Shown here one piece after another: positions 20,915-32,736 of a stretch of 64,000 bases of DNA. Numbering within the stretch: position 1 is the stretch's first letter; each line of letters begins with the position of its first letter. Origin of the DNA: Eretmocerus hayati (lineage: Eukaryota; Arthropoda; Insecta; Hymenoptera; Aphelinidae); NCBI GenBank assembly GCA_029851415.1, contig CM056744.1, forward strand, positions 70,674,172-70,738,171, given 5' to 3'. The notes under the pieces were generated by a model. That model searched no databases. It was not told where the DNA came from and saw only the letters and a program-made list of their open reading frames with translations. The translations under genes were made by a program, and so were the position numbers.

Positions 20915-22438
20915 GAGGATGTAGTACCCTCGTGTGTTATCAGGTGAGCTCATGCTAATTGGCTTATTCTAAGTATAGATGGTGATACTTAGAATGAGCA
21001 CCACGTTTGTTATTTTCCATTGTTGGCAGCACTGAGGTCTTGCCACGAGTTCCCAACAAAGACGAGTTGCTCGGACAAAAGTCTGCGCTCAAAAGCTGAG
21101 CAATATATGTTGATACACGTAGCAATCAACATTGCAATGTGACCGAGTGATGAAGTCACGCTCAGAAGCGTGAATTATTATAGTTATTATCCACTCGAGC
21201 TTCGACTGACGCCGATTCGGTCGAGTTTCGACTGATTCTCGCCGGTCAATTTGCCGTAGGTCTAAAGTCAGTTGATTTCGATCAAACCGCCCCAAAATTC
21301 AGTCGAACTAGAGTGGCTCAACAGTCGAGGCTTCGATAGGCAAAGTCGGTTGGAAAGATTTGGAGAGTGAATAATATCAAACTCTCTCCATAAAGAGAAG
21401 GTATTTGCAATCAATACATCCACGCTCACAAACGTGCATATAAGTAACTTGAAAATACTCCTCAAAAGGAGCAATCCTTTTCCATGTTTGCATGTAATAG
21501 TATGTTCACTCTCACAAACGTGGATAGTTTGAGAATACTCTTTAAAAAAAACTCAGCTTTTTTTCAATCAAAACGAATTCACAAATTCTTGCCTTTATAT
21601 TCAATATATTGCCCTCAAAAAAAGGTCGAATTCTTCCAAATCAAGATGAATTCATAAATCATCTCCTTGCCGTTCGGTATAAGATTCACGCTCAGAAACG
21701 TCAATAAGAGAGAATCAGTACTGGAGTAAATCTTTCCTAGCCAATATGAATTCAAAAATCCACGTCGACTGCAAAAGTATCAACCAGACATTCTCCAACA
21801 AGAATAAGATCTTGGTTTACACTGTCTCAATACTTCTGATCACAACCAGAAAGATATCATTCTTCGAGATTTGCCAATGGACAGTTTTGAAGTTAATGTT
21901 CAACAAGAACAAGAACAGGCCTTGCGCTCTCTTGGAAACCAGGTTGGTTCGCATCAATAGATGACCATCTGTCCCCATATTCATCAATATGTACTAATTT
22001 ACCCTTTGGAAAGTTATGTAGAATCAATAAATTCACATGTATAATCAGAACTAATCAAACTCGCAGTCCAAGTACTTACATCAACCATTAGTGGGGAAAA
22101 GTGGATCATTCTATAAAACAGAACAACAAAGTAGAGCTATCAAAGACATCTCGACTCGTTCCTAGGAACCTTCGAAACTACTTAGAATTCAAACTCTCTC
22201 TACGATTCTTCGCCATGAGTGCATACTCATCTTTCATTCACACTTAGGAAGTCTAAGAATGGTAAATGGGATTTCCAAGATTTGCAAATCCCTCGAAGGG
22301 GATGATCAAATACCCAGAGACCAAGTTTAAAGACAGAGACAAAGTTCGAAGTTGATATCACTTGCGGATATTGAAGAACAATAATCAGCAACACCACTAT
22401 AATAGTTTGTGAATGACCTTTCCAGTTTGCAAACCATA
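20915..22438. other. Non-coding left part of the TTAA insert with repeated hairpin motif
   Basis: No gene recognised. Four copies of a CACGCTCAnAAnCGTG-type imperfect palindrome lie at 21157-21172, 21421-21436, 21507-21522 and 21687-21702. No long frame shows family motifs. Confidence 0.5.
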
Positions 22439-22790
22439 TGTGGTGTCCGGGGAGAGGGCGTGCAATATATGATGAGATCGGCGTTCTGATTAATGACTGA
22501 AACTTTATTTAATATATTGATACAACTGACACGGAGCCGTGTATGAGGCTCGCCGGTCTTGAGCCGTCTGCCTGGCTGTGCAGTGGGTGCCTCTTTTATA
22601 CCCTGCATCGTACCAGATCGTACCTGGTACGTGAATTCGGGGCCAGACACATTTATATGTGAATGAGCGCAGAGAGACTATGCACTCCTCTGTGACACAG
22701 CTTCAATATATTTGCGAGAATTCTGATTCATCGTAAGATTACTAATACAGTGCTGAGCTCACTCTTACAATATATTCGTAATACACTACG
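22439..22790 (-). repeat. Gypsy-1 3' LTR
   Basis: Begins TGTGGTGTCCGGGGAGAGGG on the plus strand; near-identical to 44950-45301. The last base (22790) is G where the other LTR has A. Just inside, 22791-22804 is CCCCCCTCCTCTT-like, a polypurine tract on the element's strand. Confidence 0.9.
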
Positions 22791-22804
22791 ACCCCCCTCC
22801 TCTT
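22791..22804 (-). other. Gypsy-1 polypurine tract
   Basis: On the element strand it reads AAGAGGAGGGGGG directly before the 3' LTR, the expected plus-strand primer position. Confidence 0.7.
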
Positions 22805-22979
22805 ATTTTTGAGATCGGGTCGCTGCTTTCTTAGCTATTCGAGACGAACGTCTCGGTACATTTCGATCATTGTCAGGGTACATTTTGTTCTTTAAATTCT
22901 TAGTATTATTCGGTTTCACATATGAATTCTCACTATAATCCTTACATATTAACTCCCATCCTCTTAAAGTATCCCCCAG

Positions 22980-23830
22980 TTATGTTTTCACGATTTGATT
23001 CGCATGTCTCTTAGTTACATATCCATCTTCAAATTTTATTTCATACATGACTGGTGAGAGTTGTCTTATAATTTTTGCTCGACTCTTATTTTCGGATCGT
23101 ACTCGAGAATGGTTCACAAAAACAATTTGATTCTCTGTAAACTCTATTATCCTGTGACCCTGTTTGTATCGTTTCTGATCAAATTGGTGTTTCTCAACAT
23201 TGCTAGTTAAATTGGGTATCAATAAATCGAATCTTGTACGCAACTTTCTATTGAAAAATAGTTCTGCTGGTGTTCTATTCGTTGTCAAATGTTCTGTGTT
23301 CCTATAATCGCCCAAGAACCTATTCATTGAGAATTCTAATGAATGACCATCTTTGATTATTCTGTCTACTTTGTGTTTCACTGTTTTAACAAAATTCCCT
23401 GCTGCACCATTAGTAGCAGGGTGATAAGGAGCTGAGAATGTGTGTTTGATCTCAAATTGTTTCACGAATATTGCAGATTCGTGGCTCGTTAATTGTGGAC
23501 CATTATCGCTCACTATGTGATGAGGAATACCATATCGTGAGAAAATTTCATCTAGTTTCTGTATGAGTTCGTAAGATGTTGTATCTTTTTTCATGTTTAT
23601 GACTTCAGGCCACTTTGAATGAGCATCTACGATGATCAAAAACATGCAATTGTGGAATGGACCCATAAAATCGATTTGAATTCGCGACCGAGGTCGACTG
23701 GGCCACTGCCACGGAGTGAGAGGTATTTTTCGTGGTTCTAATCGCGTTGCTAAACAGATTCTACACGAATTCGCGATTCGTTCGATGTCTCCATTGATAC
23801 GTGGCCACTAAAAATAAGACCATGCTATTT
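22980..23830 (-). pseudogene. Gypsy-1 integrase, catalytic Glu lost
   Basis: An upstream zinc-binding part ends with CRICLATR. The rve core carries IDFMGPFHN (first Asp) and HIVSDNGPQLTS (second Asp). At the third catalytic site the frame reads PATNGAAGNFVKTVKHK, with Gly in place of the expected Glu. A C-terminal region with VMYEIKFEDGYVTKRHANQI follows, typical of gypsy integrases. A stop precedes the core near 23812. The Glu-to-Gly change alone should abolish strand transfer. Confidence 0.8.
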
Positions 23831-23989
23831 GTTTCATTTTGACGTTTCCAAGATGAGATGAATGAAGTTCATCGAGTATACTTCTCTGTATTGATTCTGG
23901 AATTATTATTCTATAACCCCACGATAGGCATCCTTTCTCGAAGCTCAGTTCATGTCGTTTATGATGAAAGCTTTACTCTATGTCGGTCA

Positions 23990-25753
23990 GAGCTTCAATT
24001 TCAGATCATGACATCCGTGTGTTTAGTTTAACTTTCCGTAAAACTTTATCGTGCGTTGTTGCTCTTACAACTTTTGGGAAGTCTATGATCGTGCATTTGT
24101 CCTGAATAAAATTAATGTTTGTGTATTCTGTCTCGAATACCGGCGTTCTGTCTGCGATCGGTAACCTTGAGAGCGCGTCGCAGTTGCCGTTTGCTTTCGA
24201 TTTTACTACCGCGATGGTGTACCTATAGCCCGACAAAGAGTATGCCCAGCGTGGTAATCTGATGTTTAGCATCTTCGACATGTCTTTGTTGCCGGAAAAA
24301 TATTTTAGAGCTTCGTTATCGGTCTTCGATCGTCTGTCGATTTTGGGATTATCTTGGATGCAAATGCTATAGGTTTTTGAGAACTATTATCGTATCTGTG
24401 TGACAATATTGCTGAAACTCCTACGTCACTAGCGTCGCATGCCGAAACGAGTTTTACGTTTGGATCGTGAATTGCTAAGACTTTGTTTGAAGATATTTCT
24501 TTTTTGATCCAATCAAATGCATTCTGACATTCGTTTGTTCATTCGGAAATTTTGTTCTTAATTTGATTGTAGAGTGGATGAATGTGTTCCGCTCGGTTTG
24601 TTAAGAATCTTTCATAAAAATTCACAAGACCTAAGAAAGCTTCCAGTTCTTTCGAATTTTTGGTATTGGAGCCTTCGTAATCGCGTGTACTTTGGATTGA
24701 CTTGGCTTTAACACGGTTTTGTCTATCACGAAGCCTAGTATTTCAATTTCGTTTTTTAAGAAATCGCATTTCTCGGGGTTCACTCTTAATCCTGCGTTTT
24801 GTAAACGTTCAAAAATTTGTGTTAGTATTCGTAAATGCTCGGAATCTGTTTTTCCGGTGCAATATATGTTATCAATATAGACCTCTGTATGATCTATACC
24901 TTTAAGGACTTCCTCTAGTATATCTGTACTTCCGCGGGATTTGAGGCTATGCCTTCCCCTAAACGTGTGTACCTGTGTAATCCGTCGTGTGAAATATTTG
25001 TAAGGGCATCTCTCGATTCGTCATCGAGTTCAAATTTCATGAATGCATGTGTCAAGTCTATTTGGGACCATTTGTATCCAATGCGTAATGTATTGGAAAT
25101 TTTCTCTTTCAATGGAATTGGATGTCATTTTATAATAAATTGTGGATTAATAGTCATTTTGAAGTTACCACAAATACTAACTTCGCCGTTCTTCTTGAGA
25201 ACTCGTATTATGGGTGTTGCCCATTGACTACAAACAACCGGTTCTAAATTGCCTAATCTCACTACTCTCTCAATTTCACGTGAGATTTTATTTGCTAACG
25301 CAAAAGGTGCGTGATATGGCTTCATTTGAATGGGTTTTGCACCATCTTTAAAGACCAAGTGTATTTCCCTACCTCTGTAACACCCTTGCGTGTTCGAAAA
25401 AAGGTTTGGGAATTTTTCGAGCATTTGTTTCCTCACGTCATTACTTTGTACTTTTAGAGTGTTCGAGGGATTCGTGTTCTTCCCTAATTCTAATTGCCAA
25501 AGTCTGAGAGCTGCGAGCCATTGTCGACCCATTAACATAGGTCCTTTCCTTTTTATGACGTAGATATCCAAGATCTTACTTGTCTGATTGAGAACTACTT
25601 TTAATGATTCTAATTCGCTAATGGGATGGAGTGGTGTTCCACCGTAATCCTGAAGCATGAAATCACATTTCTTCAATGGTAAATTTGGGAAAATTCTATT
25701 TTTGTGCCATTTAGAAATTGCAGTTACACATGTTCCAGTATCTAGCTCCAATC
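23990..25753 (-). pseudogene. Gypsy-1 protease C-terminus, reverse transcriptase and RNase H
   Basis: From the Gypsy-2 junction: protease motif LDTGTCVTAISKW, then RT with KPYHAPFALANKISREIERV, SQWATPIIRVLKKNGEVSIC and QIDLTHAFMKFELDDES. The catalytic box reads VYIDNIYCTGKTDSEH, where YxDD is expected, so the second Asp is Asn. RNase H carries LVSACDASDVGVSAIL, and the connection ends with RWAYSLSGYRYTIAV and CDALSRLPI. Several frame breaks lie between 24300 and 24950. The order PR-RT-RH-INT fits Ty3/gypsy. Confidence 0.85.
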
Positions 25754-28659
25754 TGTGACGTGGTATTTTTACCAGCACAACTTATTTATATCACGCAGGA
25801 CTCTTTACCTAGGGCACTCGAATTACGCGCGCGAACGGCGATACGGCTTCTGCAAATTCAGCAACTCCGGAACACATTGTCACTCACCGTGTAAAATTAC
25901 CTGGAAAATCGCAAAAGAGGGGAGGGACGAAGTTGCAATAATGATTCGGAATTTATTATGAAAATGAATTGGCCTCTATATTCTTTACGTTGCTTCTACG
26001 TGGTATTCACAGTTATCTACAAACGAGAATCAACCCGACAATAGTCCGCGTGGCTCTAATTTTATCAATGATTGCTCATAAAAATGCCTCTGAATATTCC
26101 TGCAAATACAATATACAAATGCACTTCACTAAAGGGCCAACTTCTTGTCCGCTTCACTCACGAAAAATCTACCTGCACTCTGTTGAATGCAGCTTGTCCA
26201 GTCCCTGCTCCGATAATTTTCCACGCGCCAATTTGCTCCGGAAATTTTGTCCAAAATGGCCGCCCAACAGTTCCCGCGACGCTCGCTCAACGACAAGCGT
26301 GCAAGATGGCTAATGCTCCGACGATTCGGAGCAACCGACGCCCGCTTGGCCTTCGCGCCCGAGCAACAGGTGCGCGACTACCCCGTGCTCCTTGTCCACT
26401 TTATAATTAATCTCAATCACTCAGAGTTCCGATTATACGCGCGTCTCCTCCGGGGGATCTGTCCACGACGCGATCCCCGAGCACGCGAGCGTCTACTCCG
26501 AGACGCCTCGTCCACGAGCGCACACAATTTTTACCAAGTTCCGCACTTCTGAATTCACTGCTCCGAATTTATGCGCGACGCGGTGGTTACTCCGGGCTGC
26601 TGGTACCTTGTCCGCACTGTCTGAGATCCGCACCAGCGCACCAGGCCCTCAGGGAATCTGTCCAGGTCGGGAGCACGACGTTGCTCCCTCGCGACGCACG
26701 AGGCTCTTCGAGAAAAAATCCGCGACGAGAGAATCCACAAAATCAGCAAAGTCACTCACCGCAATTTTCTGCCATCCTCGTAGATAGGCCCTAGGGTCTG
26801 CAGTTGTAGCTTCCAAATCCTGATCCTGGTCCAAATCTATCCGTCCTGGTCACTACGGAGCTCCTGGTGACGCGATTCGCGGCACGTGCTCAGACTAGAG
26901 CGGGCAAGGCGACGAGCAAAAGAATACTTGTGCACGAGACGATGTCTGATCCACAAGTGTCACAATGGCCGCTTCTTCTTCACCAAGTCCGCGCCTTCGT
27001 CTTCACTTGAAGTGAAACCCTCTGATTGGTCCGTTTGATTTTACCGGAACACAAGCAGCTCCAACTGGCGGCCGAGCGCGCCAAATATTCAAGTCGAGTC
27101 CAGTATACACGTCCTATGCAGTCGCTGATATTCTCAGAATTTCGCCGCGACCTCATCAAATGCAGTATCTACGGTCCTGGTGCCTCCACCAGGAGCATTT
27201 CCTATCTTTCTTACGCGCATGCACCGCCAGAGTACGCGCGGAGGCATCGCGCAACCCGCGACTCCGCGCTTTCACCTCGCGGAGCTCTTATACACGTCCC
27301 ACTACACCTATATTGTCCGCTGCGAGCCTTCAGTATATCTATATCCAGTGCTCAGCACGGTGGTATACCACCGTCTAGTCCACAGCATAGCGGTATGCAT
27401 ATATACATACAGCATATAGAGTGTATACTGCTATTAGTATATACTAGTCCACAAGCATACACGTACTTGTCCGTGTGTCGTCTGCGGGTCAATTCTCGAC
27501 CAGCAGCCGATGTCCGGGTACTCATCCGTTGTTGCTTCATCGCCACGGCTGCCCGGGTCTGGCCCGGATTTACCTGCCCGCAGCGCTGCCGCCGTCCGGC
27601 AGTCCCCCAGTCAGCTGTCTGCTCGCCGCCTCGTGAGCGGGCTCGCCGTCACCTCCGTCCTCTGGTGGGTCACCCGGGCTCACCCGCGATCGTGCATGGA
27701 CCCCCAGTGCCGTGGGGGACCACCCTAGTGCCGTGCAGAGAGTGTGCGGGTGCCTCGTGCCCCGAGTGCACAGCCCTCATGGTCACACGTACTGTGCGGG
27801 TATCATAATCCCAAAGCTGCCGGCATGCTCGCTCACCCGGGCTGCAGCAGATGGGGCAACCGCCCGTATGGCCTGCAGTCCGGGGAGGAGGTTCCAGCAT
27901 CACAACCTCCGTGCCCCGGGTGCACAGGGCGATTGTTGTACAGTTCACGCCATCTCCTTGGGCGCAGCATCAGTGTGCGTGTCGTGTGTGTGTGTGGTAT
28001 CTCCTGGTGGGTTGTCCGCGAGACAGGGTAGCTTCCGATGTGACAGCCAGGGGTGGCATGTGGATGCAGCACCGGGTCCGCGGGCCCGGGCTGTTGCCGC
28101 CTTGCCAACCCCGCAGCATCCGATGCATCCATCAAGAGCATTTAATGCACTGCGGCCACGAAAACCGTCTGCAAAACACGCGAAAATCGCGTACTCTTGC
28201 TCGCGGGCGAGCGAAAGTCCAGTCCGTTGTCACCTGCTATCGCCTGCGTCGGGGTGTGCGTGTGTTTTCCCCCGAGGCCTAGTCCGCGAAGCTGTGTGGG
28301 AGTGGGGTGGGAAGGGCCAGGGTAGGGGCCCGTAAGGGCATCGTGGCCCTAAGGTAGCCCTTTGGCCCACCCAGCTGTCGAATCCCGTATCCGTCGGCTG
28401 CTGGTTTCTGCAGCCTCCTATGCTGCAGCGGTTGCGGCGATCTTGGGTGTGGGCGGGGTTGCCTAGGCGTAGGCATATCCACCCACGCTGCTTACCCGGC
28501 TTGGCTGCTTGATCTCTCCGTCGCTGTCTTCTTCTTCCCGAGCCAGCGCCTCAACAAAAAATAAGTATTGCTTCTCAATACTTAGTCCCTTTGGTGCTGG
28601 CTCGAGACGGCGGCGAGATTTTTACGCAAAAAAGTGGCTGTGACGGGATACCCGTCACA
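25754..28659 (-). repeat. Gypsy-2 3' LTR (2906 bp)
   Basis: Nearly collinear with 40078-43281. The ORFs seen across it on both strands (for example 27026-27808 and 27712-28335) lie in a GC-rich stretch, occur in both LTR copies and show no protein family, so they are not called as genes. The end nearest the internal region forms a hairpin with 9-bp arms TGTGACGGG and CCCGTCACA around 3 nt. TGTGACG also starts the opposite end. Confidence 0.9.
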
Positions 28660-28662
28660 TTA

Positions 28663-28677
28663 CCCCCCCCCCCCTTC
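28663..28677 (-). other. Gypsy-2 polypurine tract
   Basis: On the element strand a GAAGG followed by a G run directly precedes the 3' LTR, the expected position for the plus-strand primer. Confidence 0.75.
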
Positions 28678-29320
28678 AAGGGAGCCACTCCTGAAGGGAG
28701 TGACTTTGCTCTCAATTGGGTGGCGCATTCTCGCCTTGGAAGATTCTCTCGCCGCTGCCTCGAGCAAGCAATATATATAATATCAAGATTAAATCATCTC
28801 CATTTCTCTTGAATATAAGGGACATTCATCCATCCACTCTCTCCCTCAACTATAGTGAAGGGAAAATTTTCTACTCTGGATCCTACATTCTGCTAGAAGG
28901 GGGTCAAGTCTCTAGGAGAGGGGTGTGGCCCTTCTGGGCCCTACTATCATGGATAAGTTATTCATTCACTCGCGGAAAAAGGTAAAAGAAAATGAAAAAT
29001 TATAGCGTCTTACTCCTGGTCCAGTCTTCGCCCCACATTCGTCTTACGACGTCTAGCCCTGGCGGTTGAACTATGTCCTGGCCTCGTTCTCCAATTTCCT
29101 CCTTCACGTCGAGGGACGGCGGCTAGTCTGCCGGCCTAGGTGGGCTGTGTTGCCCCTCTTTGGCTCTGCCCCCTCCCACTGCAGTAGGGCTGAGGTGACA
29201 GAGCCACGTCCCCGGCAGCTTACCGAGGTCCTGGTGGCTGGGAGTTAGGGGTGGATGCGAAGAAGGCCTTCAAGACGAGGTCTCGCTCCGATGCCGGGAG
29301 ATGTTGGGTGACCTCCAGGG
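28678..29320 (-). other. Gypsy-2 3' untranslated region
   Basis: Between the third ORF and the polypurine tract. No gene recognised; possible continuation of the third ORF's 3' end. Confidence 0.4.
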
Positions 29321-31719
29321 TCAGTCGAAGCCGCTCTTGATACCCCGAGTCCGAGGGTGGGATGGGGCCACTCGAGGTTGCTCCTGGTACCGCCGCTCCT
29401 CCTCTCGTCGTAGAGAGTACGCCTCGCCCTCGTATCGTCGCGCGTATTCGGCATGAGCCCGACGGGCCCCCTCCGCTATGCGTGACAATCGCTCGTCCTC
29501 GGCGCGCTGCCCCGCAACTCGTCTTCGATGCGACTCCTCTGCAGCCTGGACAGCTGCTGCTGCTACTAATCTTGCTTGTTCTGCAGCCGCTTCGGCGGCT
29601 GTTTCCACTGCCCGCCTAGCCCGTGCCTCCTCCGCTTCCTGCCGCTGCCGCTCTTCGGTCTCTCTCCTTGCCGCTTCTGTACTTGTTGCTCGGTCTCGTT
29701 CACCAGTGGCCTCCGAATCGTGGCTACTCGGCGATCCTCCTCTCTGCTTTGTCTGGCCCGAGCTTCCGCCTCACGTCCTCGCCGCTCTCGCTCGGATTTC
29801 CTCTGCCGGCTGGCCCTGACGGCGCTGCACCTCCCTCTCCATCCATCGATCTTCACAGCGAGGGCAGCTGGAGACATCCGACCCCGCGCGTCCACAATTT
29901 TCGCAATACCGACCCTGAGGCCTAGGGCATTGAGGAGAGCGGTGCGTGTTCCTCACCCAGGAATTGAAGCACGCGAAGGGTGAAGGGTCCAACTCGGCAT
30001 CCGTAGGAATTGAACGGAGGTTCCGCAGAAACATGTCAGTGGTCTTGGTCGGCAACGCTTTGCGCTTTCTTTCCGATGACTCCCGCGATGTAGGCGCCCC
30101 TGTTGTTGCCGAACTGGGACGGGTGGAACTCCGACTCCGTTCTCCGTCGCGGAGCTGCATTGGTCTCCACGGGGACCCTTGTCGGGACCTCCGAGAAGCT
30201 GAGGGGCTCCTGTTTCGTGGCTGCGACGGGGCTCTCCGAGATGCGCCTTCGCTTGGGCGGGGACGGGGCGAGTCCCATGATTCTGGCGTTTCCACTGTCC
30301 GCGGCCGAGATTTTCTGATAGGCCGCTCAAGGGGTACTCATCGTACCAAGTCCTTCGGTCCCAACTCAACGACCTCTCCTGGCTCGTTGTAAGGAGGAGG
30401 TCCACCCTCGTAATCATCGAGCGTGAGATGGTGTCGGGGCTTGTAGGCCCGACGCTTGCTGCCCGTGTCGTGGCGAAGCCGGGGCAGATTTCCCAGGGTG
30501 GCTGGAGGGACCCGGTTCTGAGACACTGGCTCGGGCCGCCACATCGGGGAGAAGTCGGCCTGATTTCACCCACTGGTCTCGTGGGTGGTCCTGCCTTTGG
30601 CTCCTGAATCACAGTAGGGCGCGGTGGAGATACTTCTTTCCCCTTGTCTTCTACATTTGGAGGGGGGGCGGTCGATGCTCGTACCATCTCCTCCGGCGTC
30701 ATCCGCTCCTCCTCAGGTATCCCATCTTCTTGTCCCAGCTCCTCAGTCCAGTCCAGCGTGATGTCAATCTCGTCCTCTGCACGAGAGGGCTCCAACGTAT
30801 TCCCGGTGGTCCCATGCGGAGTTGGGGCTACCTCCTTCTGGTCCGACTTGGTCGTAGTGCAAGGGATCGCTCCCCTCGCCCGGTGCGCTGTGAGCTCCTC
30901 CTCTGTGAGGGGCTCTAACACGACTCGCAGCTCCGGTTCGTTGAAGCGAACACGCTTCGGCTTCGGGGTAGGGCTTGCACTGGCCGGAGCGGTGGGCACG
31001 TCCGTCTGGTGGACGTCATCCCGGGGGCGCTTGGGAGAGCCATTGATGTTGATCGCGGCCACCCCGGCAGTCATGGCCTTCGTCGCACCCTCGCTACTAG
31101 CAGGCGAGGGCGGAGCCTGGATAACCATCTTTTCTTCCGCTCCACTGTCCGTGACGGGCGTGTCAGGCCCTGACCTTCCTACCCGAGCGACGGGTCCATT
31201 GTTGCCTTGCCCAAAGAACTCACGACGGGTCGTGACCACGTCGACTCGCTTGTCCCACTCTTGCAAGGCCGTCATACGGTCATTCGTTGATCCAAGTGCT
31301 CGGAGGTTACACATCTGGGGCAACGAAGAGCCCTTCACCTCCATCTGGGTCCGCTCCCACACGCTTTCAGCCTCCTTGTAGTCAGCAGGGTGGGGAAAAA
31401 GCAGAAAGAAGTCCGGTTTTTCTCCCGTCGTGTCCTCTGGGGCTATGTTAACGGGCCCCTGTCCAGCTTCTTGAGTCTCCGGTGTAAGTGGAGGCGTGGG
31501 AACCTCGACGTCCATCGGTGCTGGTCCCTCTCTCACTGGTTCAGGCGCAAATAGCTCCTCTTCTTCGATGTCGGTGATCATCTGCTCCGCTTCGGGCGCG
31601 GGCAACCCCTCGGCCATCACTTGCGCTGCTTGCGCCAATTCCTCGGCCACCATCTTCAGGCCATTTGCTACGCTGACACCTGAAACAAAATAACAGTCAG
31701 GCCTGTCCACTGTGGCCAA
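29321..31719 (-). pseudogene. Gypsy-2 third ORF: acidic/proline-rich protein with Cys-ribbon and charged coiled coil
   Basis: Begins at 31719 (MATVDRPDCYFVSG). The first ~390 residues form one frame, rich in Pro, Glu and Thr (EEELFAPEPVREGPAPMDV). Near 30550 natural sequence switches frame (LTLDDYEGGPPPYNEPG) and meets a TGA at 30338-30340. It continues with a Ser/Arg-rich stretch, a putative zinc ribbon YCENCGRAGSDVSSCPRC (about 29920-29860) and a long Arg/Glu/Ala-rich coiled coil (RRETE, RAEDERLSRIAEGARRA) ending near 29321, again with frame changes. It follows the integrase where env sits in errantiviruses, but has no signal peptide, fusion peptide or membrane segment that I can see, so it is not an env by sequence. 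Function unknown. Confidence 0.6.
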
Positions 31720-31758
31720 AAACTTGCCCGCTACACATGCACCATGTACTAACCACAG

Positions 31759-32736
31759 CTACTTGCGGGGGGGAATCCAACGTTTCAAATGGTATACATG
31801 GGCCTCTGGCAGTCTCCTACCTAACTCACCATCGAGAACATAGACTAATGGAGATTTTACCTCTACTATTTTGAACGGACCCTCGAATTTTGGCGCCAGT
31901 TTCTTTGAGAATTCATTCGCGGCATTGGAAAGAAAATGCGTTCTCCTAAAGACCATGTCCCCAACTTGAAACTGTGCGTGTTTTCGTCCTCGATTGTATT
32001 GCGCGGCTTGTTTTTCCCGAGCTTTGTCGATGTTTTCCAAAACGGAGTCCCTAAGCGCGTCCAAACGTTTCATCCTGTCAGTCCATGCGGACTCGTCGAT
32101 TGGCTCTACTGGCTTTCCGGCCATCAGTTCACGTCTCAGACTTTTTGCGGGCCTCGGATTACGTCCATAATTCAAGAAAGCTGGCGAAACTTTTAGCGTC
32201 GATTGTACAGCGGTGTTCACGGCGTGCCTAAACTCGTGTATGTGCAAGTCCCAGTCCCTATGATCGTCCTTCACGTACTGAGCTATCATGGTCTTCAAAG
32301 TCCTGTTCACGCGTTCCGTGGCGTTGGCCTGGGCGTGGTAAAGGGGGGTAAACACTTGTTCGACCCCGTACTCGGCCAATCTCTCCGCCAGGAGCTTATT
32401 ATCGAACTCTTTGCCATTGTCCACTACTAGGTAGTCCGGTACCTCCCATCTAAATAAAAGCAAGTCCTCCAGTCCCGCCAGTACAGATTTCCTATCTGCT
32501 TTGCGTAAGGGTTTGGTCTCAATCATTTTCGTGAAGAGATCCTGAATGACCAGCAGGTACTTAAACCCCCTCATGCTCGGTGGGAACTCCATCAAATCTG
32601 CTGAAACTGCTACCCACGGGGCTTCAACATTTCGCGACCCCAATAGCCCAGTTGGTGCGGATTGGGAGATCTTGTATTTTTGCAAATCTGATACTGATTG
32701 ACAAATGTCACCACATCGTGGTACAGGCCAGGCCAT
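31759..32736 (-). CDS. Gypsy-2 integrase
   Basis: The rve core carries VSADLMEFPPSMRGF (first Asp), YLVVDNGKEFDNK (second Asp) and PLYHAQANATERVNRTLK (catalytic Glu), so the D,D,E triad is intact. The core is followed by KEKQAAQYNRGRKHAQFQVG-like sequence and a C-terminal GDMVFRRTHFLS and GPFKIVEVKSPLVYVLD region, then ends ...KRWIPPRK. The start overlaps the RNase H/zinc-domain frame by about 125 bp in another frame. It would insert the cDNA. Complete core but separated from the rest of pol by a frameshift. Confidence 0.85.
   Translation of the reverse strand: MAWPVPRCGDICQSVSDLQKYKISQSAPTGLLGSRNVEAPWVAVSADLMEFPPSMRGFKYLLVIQDLFTKMIETKPLRKADRKSVLAGLEDLLLFRWEVPDYLVVDNGKEFDNKLLAERLAEYGVEQVFTPLYHAQANATERVNRTLKTMIAQYVKDDHRDWDLHIHEFRHAVNTAVQSTLKVSPAFLNYGRNPRPAKSLRRELMAGKPVEPIDESAWTDRMKRLDALRDSVLENIDKAREKQAAQYNRGRKHAQFQVGDMVFRRTHFLSNAANEFSKKLAPKFEGPFKIVEVKSPLVYVLDGELGRRLPEAHVYHLKRWIPPRK

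Noticed and set aside
27026..28335. Long ORFs on both strands in the GC-rich middle of the Gypsy-2 LTR
   Set aside because: They lie entirely within an LTR, occur in several overlapping frames because stops are rare in GC-rich DNA, and show no family motif.
30644..31381. 245-aa plus-strand ORF
   Set aside because: It is the antisense of the Gypsy-2 third ORF in GC-rich sequence and has biased composition.
29321..31719. Retroviral envelope gene downstream of Gypsy-2 pol
   Set aside because: No signal peptide, fusion peptide, cleavage site or transmembrane segment is seen.
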